Assembly (NCBI RefSeq): GCF_034263275.1
Contig: NZ_CP139559.1
Coordinates: 6,448,001-6,512,000, forward strand
DNA from: Mucilaginibacter sp. cycad4
Lineage (GTDB): Bacteria; Bacteroidota; Bacteroidia; Sphingobacteriales; Sphingobacteriaceae
Direction: 5' to 3'
DNA: 64,000 nt
Of the stretch, positions 19,002 through 28,383 are shown in pieces (positions within the stretch are counted from its first letter, which is position 1; each line of letters starts with the position of its first letter). A program made the translations under genes and the position numbers. The notes below the pieces were generated by a model. The model saw only the letters and a list, made by a program, of their open reading frames with translations, did no database searches and had not been told where the DNA came from.

Positions 19002-20102
19002 ATGAATAAATTAAGCAAATTAACATATATATTATTTGTTGTAGCTATAGGTAATACCGCTTGCGGCCAAAGCCAGATACGCCACAGTAAAGGGCTTACC
19101 ATCCCGGGCAGTACAGCACCCGAAATAAAACCGGTGGTTATTACCGAACCTGTGTTATACGATACCGATGATCCGGCCATATGGATCAACCCTGCCGATC
19201 CTGCTCAAAGCCTGATCATAGGCACCGATAAAAACAGCGACGGCGCGCTTTATGTATTCGACTTGCAGGGTAAAATTATTAAGGATAAGGTTGTGCGTGG
19301 CTTAAAGCGGCCAAACAACGTTGACCTGGCCTATGGTTTAATGCTCGGCGGCAAACCCACTGATATTGCTATTACTACCGAACGCATGACCCACAAACTC
19401 CGGATCTATTCATTGCCTGATATGAAACCCGTAGATAATGGCGGCATTGACGCATTTGTTGGCGAAACCGGTTTTGAATACCGCGATTTGATGGGCATCT
19501 CCATCTATACTGCAAAAGATGGAAAAATGTACGCTATAGCCGGCCGTAAAAGTGGGCCGCAAACGGGTGGGTATATCTGGCAATATTTGCTTGAGGATGA
19601 TGGTACCGGCAACGTTAAAGCCACGCTGGTTCGTAAGTTTGGCAAATACAGCGGTAAAAAGGAAATTGAATCCATTGCTGTTGATAATGAGCTGGGATAT
19701 ATCTACTACTCAGACGAACAAGTAGGCGTACGCCAGTATTATGCCGACCCGGAAAAGGGCGATCAGGAACTGGCTATATTCGGTACTACAGGCTTTAATG
19801 CCGATCATGAAGGGATCTCAATTTATAAATTAACCGATACTACAGGCTACATCCTGGTATCTGACCAGGGGGCAAACCGCTTTCAGATCTTCAGCAGGGA
19901 AGGCACCAAAGCAAATCCTTTTGAGCATAAGCTTTTGAAGATAGCTAACGTAGCCGCAAGGCAAAGTGACGGCAGTGATGTAACTGCGACACCTTTAAAC
20001 GACACTTTTAAACATGGCATTTTTGTGGTAATGAGCACCGATAAAACTTTTCACTATTACCGCTGGGAAGATATAGCCGGTAAAGAGCTTAAGGTAAAAT
20101 AA
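19002..20102 (+). CDS. Beta-propeller phytase (3-phytase) lipoprotein
   Basis: 366 residues; lipobox NTAC with Cys21, so probably outer-membrane anchored. It matches beta-propeller phytases, which release phosphate from phytate with Ca ions: TDDPAIWINPADPAQSLIIGTDK (Asp-rich, first blade), RPNNVDLAYG, TDIAITTER, KEIESIAVDNELGYIYYSDEQVGVRQY and ADHEGISIYK are all family hallmarks. BPPs are about 350-380 residues, as here. A TonB receptor beside a BPP is a known arrangement in Proteobacteria and supports a phosphate-scavenging locus. A terminator sits between this gene and the preceding one. Confidence 0.93.
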   Translation: MNKLSKLTYILFVVAIGNTACGQSQIRHSKGLTIPGSTAPEIKPVVITEPVLYDTDDPAIWINPADPAQSLIIGTDKNSDGALYVFDLQGKIIKDKVVRGLKRPNNVDLAYGLMLGGKPTDIAITTERMTHKLRIYSLPDMKPVDNGGIDAFVGETGFEYRDLMGISIYTAKDGKMYAIAGRKSGPQTGGYIWQYLLEDDGTGNVKATLVRKFGKYSGKKEIESIAVDNELGYIYYSDEQVGVRQYYADPEKGDQELAIFGTTGFNADHEGISIYKLTDTTGYILVSDQGANRFQIFSREGTKANPFEHKLLKIANVAARQSDGSDVTATPLNDTFKHGIFVVMSTDKTFHYYRWEDIAGKELKVK

Positions 20103-20118
20103 CGGTATAAAAAAACTC

Positions 20119-20333
20119 CTATGTGCCCATATCTTTTTTATTGTACTATTATATAAAAAATGTCATTTCGACGACCCAGGGTGGGATTTGTGCGTTGGAG
20201 GCGAGGAGAAATCTTCTACGCCCTGCTTTTACAGGCATAGTTGCTTAGCCCGATGTAGAAGATTTCTCTTTCGCCCATCGTTCACGCCCATCCGGCCCTA
20301 TCGTAATGACTTTTTTTTAAATGGGTACACATA
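20119..20333. repeat. Intergenic inverted-repeat element between convergent genes
   Basis: The core 14-bp perfect inverted pair GAGAAATCTTCTAC (20206-20219) and GTAGAAGATTTCTC (20255-20268) lies inside imperfect ends GTCATTTCGA (20162-20171) and TCGTAATGAC (20301-20310). An outermost pair TATGTGCCCAT (20120-20130) and ATGGGTACACATA (20321-20333) differs by one inserted base. The GTCATTTCGA...AGAAATCTTCTAC layout is a type of dispersed repeat I recognise from Sphingobacteriaceae and Flavobacteria chromosomes. It fills most of the gap between the phytase and thioredoxin-like genes. Confidence 0.7.
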
Positions 20334-20369
20334 CAGTAGCCTTTGGATGAAAGTTGGTTTTTGCCAAAA

Positions 20370-20951
20370 TCATTGTAGCTGATTTATAATATCTAAAAAC
20401 TCCAGCTGAAAGCTTTCGCCTTTATCCTCATTATACCATTTCTGCAATGCTATCTTTTTTTCGCCCATTTCAACATGGTCTTTAACCATTTGAAGGTATA
20501 ATCGCTGGCATTCGGCCGGCCGGGGCCCCCAGGTACCAGGGGCTTGATTATTTTCGCCTGCAATAATGATCTTGGGGATTGACCGGGTGCCATTGGTAAG
20601 GTAACTCTCGATCAAAAACGGCGGCGAATCCCTTAACTGATAATCAACTTTTATGAGCGGATTTAGCTCCGAAAGGCGATGCAGGAATGGTATGGTATGC
20701 GAAGCATCGCCGCACCAGGCCTCGGTAATAACCGTCCATAATTGTGGTTTGCTGATCCTTTCGATGGCATTTGTCAGATCCGGGTTTAGGACCCCAACCT
20801 TTAACCATCGCTGCTGGCGCGACCAATTTAACTTTGTATAATTTAAATAATCCGGGTTGTCATAAGGGGCCGGCGGATTAGGGCTATTCAAAATATCGAA
20901 AAATAGCTGCTGATATGCTGTGAAATCCATAATAATTGCATTTGGAGCCAT
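20370..20951 (-). CDS. Thioredoxin-like protein (Thioredoxin_9 type, single Cys)
   Basis: 193 residues, no signal peptide, so cytoplasmic. The centre has a thioredoxin-fold strand and active-site-like loop TEAWCGDASHTIPF, where the usual second Cys of C-x-x-C is replaced (C-G-D-A). The conserved cis-Pro segment is SIPKIIIAG. This matches the Thioredoxin_9 group, in which a lone Cys is common. Such proteins may act in monothiol chemistry, but function is unproven. The first Met is used because AAAGGA lies a few bases upstream; an internal Met at position 8 is possible. Confidence 0.75.
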   Translation of the reverse strand: MAPNAIIMDFTAYQQLFFDILNSPNPPAPYDNPDYLNYTKLNWSRQQRWLKVGVLNPDLTNAIERISKPQLWTVITEAWCGDASHTIPFLHRLSELNPLIKVDYQLRDSPPFLIESYLTNGTRSIPKIIIAGENNQAPGTWGPRPAECQRLYLQMVKDHVEMGEKKIALQKWYNEDKGESFQLEFLDIINQLQ

Positions 20952-21200
20952 TTATGGCAATTCCTTTTACGATATGAAATTAAATAATGTGCGGGGGAAT
21001 TTTGTTGATGTAGGTTAATTTCGACAACCTTTACAAGGCTATGATTAACTGTACCGGTATCCCCCTTATTCATAAGGGTATCAATCTGCTCCGCACAGTC
21101 GCTTAAAAGCTATTTTTCTAAAGATATTTTCCATTCAGAATAATTGTTATATTGACATCAAATTTGCGATGCCTATTTATCGTAGCCACAATAAACCAAA

Positions 21201-24200
21201 ATGAAGATATTCCGGTGCCCCCTCCCGCTTAAAAAGCGAAAAGAACGATCGTTTTTGATGTTCCCTGTTGTATGTGCCCTGATGCTATCCGCGGGATGTA
21301 ATCACGAACCCTCCGCCAATTCCCAGCAACCACTATTTAAACTATTGCAGCAAGGGCAAACCCATATTGATTTTGCCAATACCTTAACCGAGGGTTTAAA
21401 CACCAACGTGCTGATGTATGAGTATTTCTATAACGGAGGCGGTGTGGCAGTTGGCGATTTAAACGGCGATGGTATGCAGGACCTTTATTTTACCGGCAAC
21501 ATGACCGATAATAAATTGTACCTGAACCAGGGTAATATGCAGTTTAAGGATATTACTGCCGATGCCGGTGTAGCAGGCAGGCCCGGTCCCTGGAAAACGG
21601 GCGTTACCATAGCCGATGTTAACGGCGATGGTAAGCTGGACATATATATATGTTATTCGGGTAAAATAAGGGCCGAAAAGCGGGTGAACCAACTGTTTAT
21701 AAACCAGGGCAACGATGCCGCCGGGGTACCCATGTTTAAAGATCTGACTGCTGATTTTGGCCTCGATTTTCCATCATTTAGTACACAGGCATACTTTTTT
21801 GATTATGACCGGGACGGCGATCTCGACCTGTTGTTAGTTAACCACAACCCCGCACGGATCAGCATTCTTGATGATGCATTTGTTAAAGAGATGTCGGCCA
21901 AAAAAGATAACGAATCGGGGATCAGGCTGCTGCGGAATGACAATAATCATTTTACTGATGTTACCGGTGCTGCAGGCATTATCAACACATCGCTGTCATA
22001 TGGCCTTGCTGCCGGTATTGCCGATATTAATGGCGATGGCTGGCCGGATATTTACGTATCAAATGATTACAGCATTCCCGACAGGTTGTACATTAATAAT
22101 GGGAAGGGCAGTTTTACCGATGAGCTTCAGAAACAGATCGGTCATAGTTCGTTTTACTCCATGGGGAATGATGTAGCCGATATTAACAATGATGGCAAAC
22201 CCGATATCTACACCCTGGATATGCTTCCTGAAGATAACAAACGGCAAAAATTACTGTTCGGCGTTGATAATTATGAAGCCTTCGACCTGAACCTGCGGGT
22301 GGGCTTTTATTACCAGTATATGCGTAACATGTTGCAGATCAACAATGGCAATAACTCGTTCAGCGAAGTAGGACAGTTGGCCGGGGTTTCCAATACCGAC
22401 TGGAGTTGGTCGCCCCTGTTTGCCGATTATGACAATGATGGCTGGAAAGACCTGTTTGTAAGCAACGGCTATACCCGCGACTATACCAATATGGATTTCC
22501 TGAAGTTTATGGGCGATAACCTTAAAGACAGGCGCGTAATGCGGCAGGACCTGCTGGATATTGTAAACCAGATGCCGTCATCGCAAATGAAAAGTTACCT
22601 GTTTAAAAATAATGGTAATACCACATTTACCAATACAAGCGAGCAATGGGGCATAACGTTGCCATCAAACAGCAATGGTGCTGCCTACGCCGATCTGGAT
22701 AACGACGGTGACCTTGACCTGGTGGTAAACAATATCAATCAACCTGCTTTTGTTTATGAAAACCAGGCGGCTAAGCAAAATGACAACCATTATTTATCTA
22801 TAAAATTAAATGGCAGCGGGGGCAATACGGAGGGGATAGGTGCTAAGATTAGCATTTATTCGGGCACTAAAACGCAGTACCTGGAACAAATGCCAAACCG
22901 GGGTTACCAGTCAACCGTGTCGGCTGTACTTCATTTTGGATTGGGAAAAGATAAACAGGTAGATTCATTAAGGATCACCTGGCAAAGCGGCAAGTCGCAG
23001 GTGCTTCAAAAAGTAAAAGCAGATAAGCAGCTTGTTTTAAATGAAAAGGACGCGTCGGGTACCAGTCCGGCGCAAAAGCAAATCAATCCGGTATTTAATG
23101 AGGTACCTGCCCCTATAGCATCAAGCGAAAGCGATAATACCACCAATGATTTTAAACGGCAGCCGCTAATGGTAAACTCCATATCCTTTTCGGGTTCCAT
23201 CCTTACCAAAGGCGATGCAAATAGCGATGGGCTGGAGGATATTTATGCCGGTGCTCATGACGGCAAAGCGGGTGTTTTATACCTGCAGCAAAAAGATGGG
23301 AAGTTTATAAGCAAAGCTGTCCCCGCATTTGAGGCCGACAAGAATAGTACCGATGCTGCAGCTTTATTTTTTGATGCCAACGGCGATGGTAAACCCGACC
23401 TGTATGCATGCTCCGGCGGTTATGCCGATTATAAACCAGATGATGTGCTGCTGCAGGACAGGCTGTACCTCAACGATGGTAAAGGCAACTTCAGCAAAGC
23501 TAATGGCGCTTTGCCCAAAATGACCAGCAGTAAAAGCTGTGTGAGAGCAGCCGATATTAATGGGGATGGTTTCCCCGATCTGTTTGTTGGCGGCAGGGTA
23601 ATACCCGGGCAATATCCCGAGGCGCCTGAAAGCTATATTTTGATTAACGATGGTAAGGGGCATTTTACCGATGAAACCGCAAAATATAATCCCGTAATAA
23701 AAAATATAGGTATGGTGACCGATGCCGCCTGGGTTGATATGAACGGCGATAAAAGGCCCGACCTGGTGCTGGCCGGCGAATGGATGCCGATTACGGTTTT
23801 TGAAAATAGCGGCGCCAAACTAACCGATGCCACAACAAAATATTTTGATAAAAAATATGCCGGCTGGTGGAATTGTTTACAGGTAAGCGATATCAACCAT
23901 GACGGTCATCCCGATATTATAGCCGGAAATATTGGTTTAAATACGCAATGTAAAGCAAGCGATGCCGAACCTGCGGAAATGTTTTACAAGGATTTTGATG
24001 ATAACGGCTCTGTTGACCCGATGCTTTGTTTTTACATTCAGCATAAAAGTTATCCCTTTGTAAGCCGCGATGAATTGCTTGATCAGTTGAGTGTTATGCG
24101 GGGCCGGTTCCCCGATTATAAAAGTTATGCTGATGCCACAATGGACACGATTTTTACTGCCGAAGAAATGAAAGATGTAAAAAAACTGACAGCTAATGAA

Positions 24201-24551
24201 CTGGCTACAGCATGCTTTATCAGTAATGCACAAGGAAAATTAAAGCAGGCGGGATTACCCTTACAGGCCCAGTATTCGCCGGTTTTTACCATTGCTTCAT
24301 TTGACTATGATCATGATGGCAAGGATGATCTTTTGCTTTGCGGCAACATCAACAAGGCCCGGATACGCTTTGGTAAATATGATGCCAATTACGGCGTATT
24401 GCTTAAGGGAGATGGTAAGGGCAACTATCAATATATAAACCAGCAGCAATCGGGCTTCAACATCAGGGGAGATGTTAGGAGCGTACTTCAATTAAATAAT
24501 GTTTTACTATTTGCCCTTGATAAAGGCAAACTAAAGGCATATAAGCAATAA
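21201..24551 (+). CDS. FG-GAP/VCBS repeat lipoprotein with ASPIC/UnbV domain (CRTAC1-like)
   Basis: 1116 residues. The N-terminal signal contains a lipobox (LSAGC, Cys33 from this Met). At least ten Ca-binding FG-GAP/VCBS motifs of the form D-x-N-x-D-G-x-x-D are visible, for example DLNGDGMQDLY, DVNGDGKLDIY, DYDRDGDLDLL, DINGDGWPDIY and DINHDGHPDII, indicating one or two seven-bladed integrin-like propellers. Residues about 535-610 form an ASPIC/UnbV domain (GIGAKISIYSG, HFGLGKDKQVDSLRITW). It is probably displayed on the outer membrane. The next gene starts 9 bp downstream. No enzymatic motif is seen; a binding or scaffold role is inferred. Confidence 0.88.
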   Translation: MKIFRCPLPLKKRKERSFLMFPVVCALMLSAGCNHEPSANSQQPLFKLLQQGQTHIDFANTLTEGLNTNVLMYEYFYNGGGVAVGDLNGDGMQDLYFTGNMTDNKLYLNQGNMQFKDITADAGVAGRPGPWKTGVTIADVNGDGKLDIYICYSGKIRAEKRVNQLFINQGNDAAGVPMFKDLTADFGLDFPSFSTQAYFFDYDRDGDLDLLLVNHNPARISILDDAFVKEMSAKKDNESGIRLLRNDNNHFTDVTGAAGIINTSLSYGLAAGIADINGDGWPDIYVSNDYSIPDRLYINNGKGSFTDELQKQIGHSSFYSMGNDVADINNDGKPDIYTLDMLPEDNKRQKLLFGVDNYEAFDLNLRVGFYYQYMRNMLQINNGNNSFSEVGQLAGVSNTDWSWSPLFADYDNDGWKDLFVSNGYTRDYTNMDFLKFMGDNLKDRRVMRQDLLDIVNQMPSSQMKSYLFKNNGNTTFTNTSEQWGITLPSNSNGAAYADLDNDGDLDLVVNNINQPAFVYENQAAKQNDNHYLSIKLNGSGGNTEGIGAKISIYSGTKTQYLEQMPNRGYQSTVSAVLHFGLGKDKQVDSLRITWQSGKSQVLQKVKADKQLVLNEKDASGTSPAQKQINPVFNEVPAPIASSESDNTTNDFKRQPLMVNSISFSGSILTKGDANSDGLEDIYAGAHDGKAGVLYLQQKDGKFISKAVPAFEADKNSTDAAALFFDANGDGKPDLYACSGGYADYKPDDVLLQDRLYLNDGKGNFSKANGALPKMTSSKSCVRAADINGDGFPDLFVGGRVIPGQYPEAPESYILINDGKGHFTDETAKYNPVIKNIGMVTDAAWVDMNGDKRPDLVLAGEWMPITVFENSGAKLTDATTKYFDKKYAGWWNCLQVSDINHDGHPDIIAGNIGLNTQCKASDAEPAEMFYKDFDDNGSVDPMLCFYIQHKSYPFVSRDELLDQLSVMRGRFPDYKSYADATMDTIFTAEEMKDVKKLTANELATACFISNAQGKLKQAGLPLQAQYSPVFTIASFDYDHDGKDDLLLCGNINKARIRFGKYDANYGVLLKGDGKGNYQYINQQQSGFNIRGDVRSVLQLNNVLLFALDKGKLKAYKQ

Positions 24552-24560
24552 TAAAAAGCA

Positions 24561-25889
24561 ATGAAAAAATTGTTGATGCTAATACCTGCCTGTGGCTTAT
24601 TCGCGATGATAAGCTGCAGCCCGAAAAAGCAACCCGAATTAACCAACCAGGATGTGAGCAAGGTTGTTGGCCATATGACCAGCGTAATGATCCATGATGT
24701 TACCAACCCGCCATTGGCCGCCCGTTTTTTTGCTTATACCTGCCTTGCCGGGTACGAGGTAGTTGCCGAAAACGACAAACAGATCGGCAGTATGCGCGGG
24801 GTATTGAATCAATATCCGGATATCAAACACTCCAAACAAAATACAGGTTATAATTATCAGTTAAGCACGGTACTGGCTATGTTTGAAACATCTGCCAAAC
24901 TGCTGCCCTCGGGGGCTTTGATGCTGGGGTATGAATCTTCCTTTATTGATTCGTGCAAAAATATCGGCTTCAGCAGCGAAGTTATCGACAGTTCAAAAAG
25001 CTATGCCAAAACAATCAGTAAACAAATCCTGGCTTACGCCAAGGCCGATGGCTACCGGAAAATAAACAACTATCCGCGTTATAAGCTTAAGCAAACACCA
25101 GGCAGCTGGGACCTTACGCCGCCTGCATATATGTTACCGGTTGAACCATATTTTAACACCATCCGGCCCATGATGCTTGATTCGGCCGCGCAATTTGTGC
25201 CCGATGCGCCTATCCCTTTTTCAACCGATAAAAACTCGCTTTTTTATAAGTTTTTGCAGATGAGCTACGCCAAAAGCGGCAATGCTTTAAAGCAGGAAGA
25301 AAAGGATATCGCCAATTTTTGGGATTGTAACCCTTTTGCCGTTCAAAATGACGGGCACATGCTCATCGGCCTTAAAAAAATCTCGCCGGGGGCACATTGG
25401 ATGGGGATAACGGCTATTGCCTGTAAGCAGGCCAAAACCGGTTTTTCCAAAACGGTGCAGATCAATACCGCCGTAGCCATAGGCCTGCTGGATGGTTTTA
25501 TTTGCTGCTGGGAAGATAAATACCGCACCAACCGCATCCGCCCCGAAACTGCCATCCGCAGGTATATAGACCCGCATTGGAAACCTCTGCTGCAAACCCC
25601 GCCATTCCCCGAGTACATCAGCGGGCATTCGGTGGTTTCAACAACGGCCGCGGTTATACTCACGCATTACCTGGGCGATAATTTTAAATATACCGATGAT
25701 GTTGAAGTGAGTTATGGTATCCCGCCAAGGCATTTCAACTCGTTTACACAGGCCGCCAAAGAAGCAGCTATTTCGAGATTTTGGGGAGGCATTCATTTTA
25801 TGGATGCTATTGATAATGGTATTGTGCAGGGGAACAAGGTTGGTAACCTTGTTGTTGCTAAGCTAAACGGGAAAGGAAGTAATAGATAA
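24561..25889 (+). CDS. PAP2/vanadium-haloperoxidase-like lipoprotein
   Basis: 442 residues; lipobox MISC with Cys19. The C-terminal half has the oxyanion-binding set shared by vanadium haloperoxidases and PAP2 phosphatases: Lys320 in EDKYRTNRIRP (Arg327), SGHS at 354-357 (His356), and Arg406 with His412 in SRFWGGIHF. The N-terminal half is helical. Family members either oxidise halides with peroxide using bound vanadate or remove phosphate; sequence alone does not decide. The start lies 9 bp after the FG-GAP/UnbV gene stop, so translation is probably coupled. This pairing recurs in Bacteroidota, to my knowledge, but the joint role is not established. Confidence 0.85.
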   Translation: MKKLLMLIPACGLFAMISCSPKKQPELTNQDVSKVVGHMTSVMIHDVTNPPLAARFFAYTCLAGYEVVAENDKQIGSMRGVLNQYPDIKHSKQNTGYNYQLSTVLAMFETSAKLLPSGALMLGYESSFIDSCKNIGFSSEVIDSSKSYAKTISKQILAYAKADGYRKINNYPRYKLKQTPGSWDLTPPAYMLPVEPYFNTIRPMMLDSAAQFVPDAPIPFSTDKNSLFYKFLQMSYAKSGNALKQEEKDIANFWDCNPFAVQNDGHMLIGLKKISPGAHWMGITAIACKQAKTGFSKTVQINTAVAIGLLDGFICCWEDKYRTNRIRPETAIRRYIDPHWKPLLQTPPFPEYISGHSVVSTTAAVILTHYLGDNFKYTDDVEVSYGIPPRHFNSFTQAAKEAAISRFWGGIHFMDAIDNGIVQGNKVGNLVVAKLNGKGSNR

Positions 25890-25955
25890 AGGCTCCTGGT
25901 GGTAGAGTTTTTTTGCTCTGAACCCCGAAGTTCGGTTAAAAACGAATAGGAAGAT

Positions 25956-26300
25956 CGTCATTGCGAGTAACCATCAGAAAAATCCTGAAAAAAAATGTAA
26001 TGACGTACAAGCTATACTTTAGGGATGTTGGGCGGGGGCGCGTTAGGGATAGCAGCGTAAAGCCCACAGCGCGGGTTGGGTTTGCGGGGGCAGGCAAGGC
26101 GAGGACTTGCATCCGCCAGCTGGCGGACCGGCCCGTTAGCTAACGGCAACGCCCATATCATAAAACGCATCGAAAAAATATCTTAATAATCAACAATTTA
26201 CGATCACGTCATTATAATGTAAGAAGCAATCCCCTATTAGCAGAGCAGCTTTGCAAATCTCTCTGTACAGTTCGCGATTGCTTCGTGCCTCGCAATGACG
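25956..26300. repeat. Compound inverted-repeat element between convergent genes
   Basis: The termini CGTCATTGCGAG (25956-25967) and CTCGCAATGACG (26289-26300) are perfect 12-bp inverted repeats. Inside is a GC-rich block (about 26025-26155) starting near GTTGGGCG and ending near CGCCCATA, which contains GTTAGGGATAGCAGCGTAAA. This differs sharply in composition from its AT-rich flanks and looks like a second repeat nested in the first. The right end carries GCGATTGCTTCGTGCCTCGC, a common dispersed-repeat end in this family. A 60-codon frame inside has no coding character. The rest of the gap 25890-26360 holds nothing else clear. Confidence 0.7.
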
Positions 26301-26360
26301 TGGTGGAGATGTGTCATTTTATTTTCAAAGCCTAACGGATACTTTGCTTAAACCGCATTT

Positions 26361-28190
26361 TTACTGATACCCTGCCGCCTGCAAACTAAATAATTCGGCA
26401 TAACGGCCGTTGTTAGCCATGAGCTCCTGGTGTGTGCCGGCCTCAAGGATCTTGCCTTTTTCTAATACGATGATCCGGTCAGCCAGTCGCGCCGTTGAAA
26501 ACCGGTGTGAAATAAGCACGGCCGATTTACCCTGGGTTAAAGACGAAAAACGCTGGAAAACCTCGTATTCTGCCCGGGCATCAAGCGCAGCAGTGGGCTC
26601 GTCAAGGATCAGCACCTGCGCATCTTTCATATAGGCCCTGGCCAACGCAACTTTCTGCCATTCTCCGCCCGATAATTCAACCCCTTCGTTAAACCGTCTG
26701 CCCAGCCATTGTTCATACCCCAGCGGAAGTTTGGCGGCAAGCGCATCTGCAAGGCTCTCCCGGGCAGCTTTACGGATCAGTTCGGTATTGTCCTGTTCAT
26801 CAATGTTACCCACGGCTATGTTCTGCGAAAAACTCATCTGGTAACGGATATAATCCTGGAAAATAATGCCCAGGTTTAACCTGAGATCGGTAATGTCATA
26901 ATCCCTCAAATCTGCACCATCCAGCAGGATACGGCCTTCTGTTGGGTCATATAAGCGGGCCAGCAGCTTAACAAGCGTAGTTTTGCCTGCGCCGTTTTCG
27001 CCAACAAGGGCAATTTTTTCGCCGGGGTGCAGGGTAAAGTTCAGGTGCCTGTTGGCCCATGAATCGGCATTGTTATATTTAAAACCCACATCCTCAAATG
27101 TAAAGCCTTGCCTTATCGGGTTTGGAAATGGTAAAGGAGATGCCGCAGCTTTGATCTTTGGCCTGATCTCAAAAAACTCATGGAAATCATTCAGGTAGAT
27201 AGCTCCCTGTGAAACTGATGTAAAGCGGTTCAGCGAATTTTCCATCAGGCTGCTCAATTGCCGGAATGAACCCGCCAGGAAGGTAAGTGTACCTACAGAA
27301 GACCTGCCGGTAACTGTTTGATAAATAATAAATCCGTATGCGGCATAGTAGCCAATACTGCCTAAAACAGAAAAGAAGGTGCCCCAGGCCGAACGCCGCA
27401 CGGCCAGTTTGCTGTTATCGGCATAAAATTTATCTGATAATGTTTTGAAGCGGTTAATAATAAAATCAGCCAAACCAAAGATCTTAACTTCTTTAGCCGT
27501 TTCATCACTGGCACCCAGGTAGCGTACGTAATCCAGCTCTCTTCTTTCGGGTGTCTGGCTCCTGGTGAGTGCGTAATTTTGGCTGTTGAAATAAGATTCC
27601 CCCATAAATGAAGGAATGATCGATATGAGCAGCAACAGGATCAGCCAGGGGTTTAAAGTCAGTAAACCGGTAAGCAGGAATGTCATGGATATGAAATCCT
27701 GGATTTGGCTCATTACCTGCGACAAAAGCACGGTACGGCCAACAGTTTGCTGCCTTGCCCGCTCCAGTTTATCATAAAAAACAGAATCTTCAAATTGTTC
27801 CAGGTCCAGTGTAGCCGCATGGCGCATGATGCGCATTGAGGTGTAGTTAGCAAAAAGATCACCCAGCAAGTTGTCCATCAGGCTGATCATCCGGTTTAGG
27901 CCATCGGTTGCCACAGCGAGCAAAAATTCGATAATAACAAGTTTCCATAAGTCATGCTGGCTTCCGCCGTGGCGGTTGAGCAATACCACCTGGTCGATGA
28001 TCAGCTTGCCTACATACAACAAGGCAACCGGCATGGCTGAGCGCGCTATGCGTAATAAAAAGCTTGCCGTTGTTTTACCCGGACTGCTTTGCCATACCAG
28101 CCTGAAAAATTCCGGGAGATTGCTCAATGCAGACAGGCGCTCTCTGAACGAAATCTTTTGCTCTGGTTTGATATTTCTTGTTTTAGCCAT
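26361..28190 (-). CDS. ABC exporter, fused permease and ATPase
   Basis: 609-residue half-transporter. The N-terminal membrane domain has about six helices (residues 35-320). The nucleotide-binding domain shows Walker A GENGAGKTT, a Q-loop around IIFQDY, the signature ELSGGEWQ, Walker B VLILDEPTAALD and the H-loop ISHRFS. It would work as a homodimer at the inner membrane, exporting a lipid, peptide or drug-like substrate; the substrate cannot be told. It is transcribed away from the xylan locus with no partner gene. Start at the first Met. Confidence 0.9.
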   Translation of the reverse strand: MAKTRNIKPEQKISFRERLSALSNLPEFFRLVWQSSPGKTTASFLLRIARSAMPVALLYVGKLIIDQVVLLNRHGGSQHDLWKLVIIEFLLAVATDGLNRMISLMDNLLGDLFANYTSMRIMRHAATLDLEQFEDSVFYDKLERARQQTVGRTVLLSQVMSQIQDFISMTFLLTGLLTLNPWLILLLLISIIPSFMGESYFNSQNYALTRSQTPERRELDYVRYLGASDETAKEVKIFGLADFIINRFKTLSDKFYADNSKLAVRRSAWGTFFSVLGSIGYYAAYGFIIYQTVTGRSSVGTLTFLAGSFRQLSSLMENSLNRFTSVSQGAIYLNDFHEFFEIRPKIKAAASPLPFPNPIRQGFTFEDVGFKYNNADSWANRHLNFTLHPGEKIALVGENGAGKTTLVKLLARLYDPTEGRILLDGADLRDYDITDLRLNLGIIFQDYIRYQMSFSQNIAVGNIDEQDNTELIRKAARESLADALAAKLPLGYEQWLGRRFNEGVELSGGEWQKVALARAYMKDAQVLILDEPTAALDARAEYEVFQRFSSLTQGKSAVLISHRFSTARLADRIIVLEKGKILEAGTHQELMANNGRYAELFSLQAAGYQ

Positions 28191-28294
28191 CTGCCGGTTT
28201 TGATAAATGCGATTTTAAACAAAAAAATGTTCATTACAACCGTGTTGCAGGCCTGCGGTTGCATTTATGATCATTTATTGACCAAATAAAAATT

Positions 28295-28342
28295 AAATAA
28301 AAAAAGATTTGTGCAATCGATTGCACAAATCTTTTTTTATTT
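28295..28342. promoter_or_regulatory. 48-bp perfect palindrome containing a LacI-type operator
   Basis: Every base from 28295 to 28342 pairs around the centre 28318/28319. The core TGCAATCGATTGCA (28312-28325) has the central CG usual for LacI-family operators. The flanks extend through GATTTG/CAAATC into A- and T-tracts. It lies 42 bp upstream of the acetylesterase start. A possible promoter (TTG at 28278-28280, AAGATTTG at 28304-28311) would be overlapped by it, although its 23-bp spacer is long. The same core occurs near lacI/uxuA and GH67. The shape also resembles a terminator, but no gene ends just before it on either strand. Confidence 0.75.
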
Positions 28343-28383
28343 GTTACTTAGTCAAATAAACCATCAATAAATATTTCGGAGTT

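Noticed and set aside
25961..26143. 60-codon frame as a small gene
   Set aside because: It lies wholly inside an inverted-repeat element, has no plausible ribosome site, and its composition follows the repeat.
28295..28342. Plain intrinsic terminator instead of operator
   Set aside because: It has a terminator shape, but the ABC gene reads away from it and no gene ends before it on either strand; the core recurs at two other promoters in the locus. A dual role is kept open in the findings.
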